Below, piece after piece: positions 6,201-6,863 of a stretch of 6,863 bases of DNA. The notes below the pieces were generated by a model that worked only from the letters and a program-made list of their open reading frames with translations, did not search any database and was not told the origin of the DNA. The position numbers were made by a program, and so were the translations under genes. Within the stretch, counting starts at the first letter, position 1. Each line of letters opens with the position of its first letter. Location of the stretch: contig JAAZAP010000117.1 of NCBI GenBank assembly GCA_012514255.1, forward strand, positions 1 to 6,863, written 5' to 3'. This DNA is from Bacteroidales bacterium. GTDB lineage: Bacteria > Bacteroidota > Bacteroidia > Bacteroidales > VadinHA17.

Positions 6201-6212
6201 ATCATTAATGAT
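6201..6212. repeat. 12-base perfect palindrome in the nikR/lipoprotein intergenic region
   Basis: ATCATTAATGAT is its own reverse complement. It sits just upstream of the candidate nikR -33 box and 65 bases before the divergent lipoprotein gene, so it could bind a dimeric regulator acting on either. It is A/T-rich, so chance occurrence is possible. Confidence 0.3.
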
Positions 6213-6277
6213 TTCGAAACATGTGCAGGGCATACAGGGGGAGGGAACTGTAACATTATTAACCAAAAAACAAACCA

Positions 6278-6430
6278 ATGAAAAAAGCAATTATTGTATC
6301 CGGAGTAATTGCCCTGGCACTGGCAGGATGCACCGGGAAAGCTGCAAAAGAAGCTGAAAAAGCCAGGGCAGCTGAGATCACGAAGGTGGCAAGAAGCTGC
6401 CGGGTGAGATTTGATCTGATCCGGTGTTGA
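6278..6430 (+). CDS. small lipoprotein, 50 residues, unknown function
   Basis: The ATG at 6278 opens a 50-codon frame ending in TGA at 6428-6430. It begins with a textbook lipoprotein signal, MKKAIIVSGVIALALAGC: two lysines, a hydrophobic core and lipobox LAGC with predicted lipidated Cys18. The mature part is only 33 residues: an Ala/Lys/Glu-rich, probably helical stretch (about 20-37) and a basic tail with Cys41 and a C-terminal Cys50. The leader is A-rich without a Shine-Dalgarno sequence. I do not recognise a family; in size and signal it resembles entericidin-like small lipoproteins, but the mature sequence does not clearly match. A terminator-like hairpin follows 14 bases after the stop, supporting a complete short gene. 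It is divergent from nikR across 150 bases. A decayed remnant of a longer lipoprotein is the alternative; the other two frames contain early stops and do not continue it. Confidence 0.7.
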   Translation: MKKAIIVSGVIALALAGCTGKAAKEAEKARAAEITKVARSCRVRFDLIRC

Positions 6431-6444
6431 CCACATCAAACATG

Positions 6445-6494
6445 CGTCTCTGCATCATCTGCTATCAACGGTGTGCAGGGACGTTTTACATTTG
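6445..6494 (+). terminator. terminator-like hairpin after the small lipoprotein gene
   Basis: CGTCTCTGCA (6445-6454) pairs with TGCAGGGACG (6474-6483) over ten base pairs including one wobble, with a 19-base loop. GTTTTACATTTG follows, a moderately T-rich tract. The large loop and interrupted T run make it weaker than the ssrA terminator. On the minus strand the sequence after the stem is not T-rich, so it would serve the lipoprotein gene rather than kdgK. Confidence 0.5.
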
Positions 6495-6496
6495 TT

Positions 6497-6863
6497 CTAG
6501 CGTCTGACCCTGGCGTTGCCCTCCCAGACGCTCCATACCATCTCTTCGTCGGCCGGCTGGGCATAGTCTGTCAGGAAGGTTGTTGCCAGCGCTCCGCTGG
6601 CCCATCCAAACTCAACCCACCGGGCTGGATCCCATCCCCTCAGGATGCCATAGAGCAGTCCACCCACAAAGCCGTCGCCTCCGCCTATGCGGTCAAGCAC
6701 ATGTATCTCACGGGGCTCAATAACATGCCAGTTGCCTCCTTCCCACATAATGGCTCCCCAGAGGTGGGTATCAACACTCAGCACCTGGCGGAGGGTGGTG
6801 GCAAAGACTGATGCATTCGGGTACTCCTTCCGGACACAGTCAATCATCCCCTTGAAGCTTTCA
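6497..6863 (-). CDS. kdgK: PfkB-family sugar kinase, probably 2-keto-3-deoxygluconate kinase (3' part)
   Basis: The frame is open to the right edge of the window, and its N-terminal two thirds lie outside; about 121 codons and the TAG stop (6497-6499) are visible. KdgK phosphorylates 2-keto-3-deoxygluconate to KDPG in sugar-acid breakdown in the cytoplasm. The visible part carries the PfkB C-terminal signature DRIGGGDGFVGGLLYG, with the catalytic aspartate of GGGD encoded at 6674-6676, preceded by VFATTLRQVLSVDTHLWGA, which resembles Bacteroidota KdgK proteins. The residue after the catalytic Asp is Gly, where Ser, Thr or Ala is usual. An internal ATG at 6847 is not the real start. No KDPG aldolase gene follows; the next gene downstream is convergent. 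PfkB family is sure; the exact sugar is less so. Confidence 0.85.
   Translation of the reverse strand, partial: ESFKGMIDCVRKEYPNASVFATTLRQVLSVDTHLWGAIMWEGGNWHVIEPREIHVLDRIGGGDGFVGGLLYGILRGWDPARWVEFGWASGALATTFLTDYAQPADEEMVWSVWEGNARVRR

Noticed and set aside
6229..6256. Second possible NikR-like site, GGCATAC-N14-GTAACAT, before the lipoprotein gene
   Set aside because: The right half is good, but the left half matches the recalled consensus at only 4 of 7 positions, so chance is likely; kept only as something to test with the main operator.
6140..6439. 99-codon minus-strand frame rich in Phe and Cys
   Set aside because: It covers the divergent control region and is antisense to the small lipoprotein, whose signal peptide and lipobox are much better evidence; its hydrophobicity comes from the opposite strand's A-rich leader and Lys/Ala codons.
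6350..6496. Frameshifted longer lipoprotein continuing beyond 6430
   Set aside because: The other two plus-strand frames have stops close by and no coherent continuation, and a terminator-like hairpin starts 14 bases after the stop.

Overview
The window looks like chromosomal DNA from a Bacteroidota species, probably Bacteroidales-like, of moderate GC. Evidence: the tmRNA encodes the tag GESNYALAA, close to known Bacteroidota tags; two intergenic regions carry exact copies of the Bacteroidota -7 box TAnnTTTG; most starts have A/T-rich leaders without a Shine-Dalgarno sequence; and the proteins resemble Bacteroidota or anaerobe versions of their families. I see no mobile element, CRISPR array or tRNA gene.

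Layout. Positions 2-397 are ssrA (tmRNA), followed by a strong terminator and two further hairpins that share the same outer stem. Two plus-strand housekeeping genes follow: a CsaA-type tRNA-binding protein (631-963) and a single-chain iron-sulfur L-serine dehydratase (1039-2250). A minus-strand block runs convergently from 6127 down to 2272, with overlapping or nearly abutting genes: a NikR-like ribbon-helix-helix metal regulator, a lipoprotein solute-binding protein, a FecCD-type permease, an ABC ATPase and a short TrmO/TsaA-family protein. Divergent from the regulator is a 50-residue lipoprotein gene (6278-6430), followed by a terminator-like hairpin. The 3' part of a PfkB-family kinase resembling 2-keto-3-deoxygluconate kinase enters from the right edge on the minus strand.

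Working together. The five-gene block is best read as a metal-regulated uptake operon. The regulator would sense a metal and repress the operon, while the lipoprotein, permease and ATPase would import a metal or metal complex across the inner membrane, in the manner of BtuFCD/FecBCD systems. Nickel is the default guess because of NikR. However, two of the four canonical NikR nickel ligands are replaced (His to Gln and His to Met, with a new His between them), so the sensed metal or the binding geometry may differ. The role of the terminal TrmO-like gene in this operon is unknown; its active-site signature is also unusual. The most interesting part of the window is this regulator, its candidate operator at 6129-6156, and the attached TrmO-like gene.
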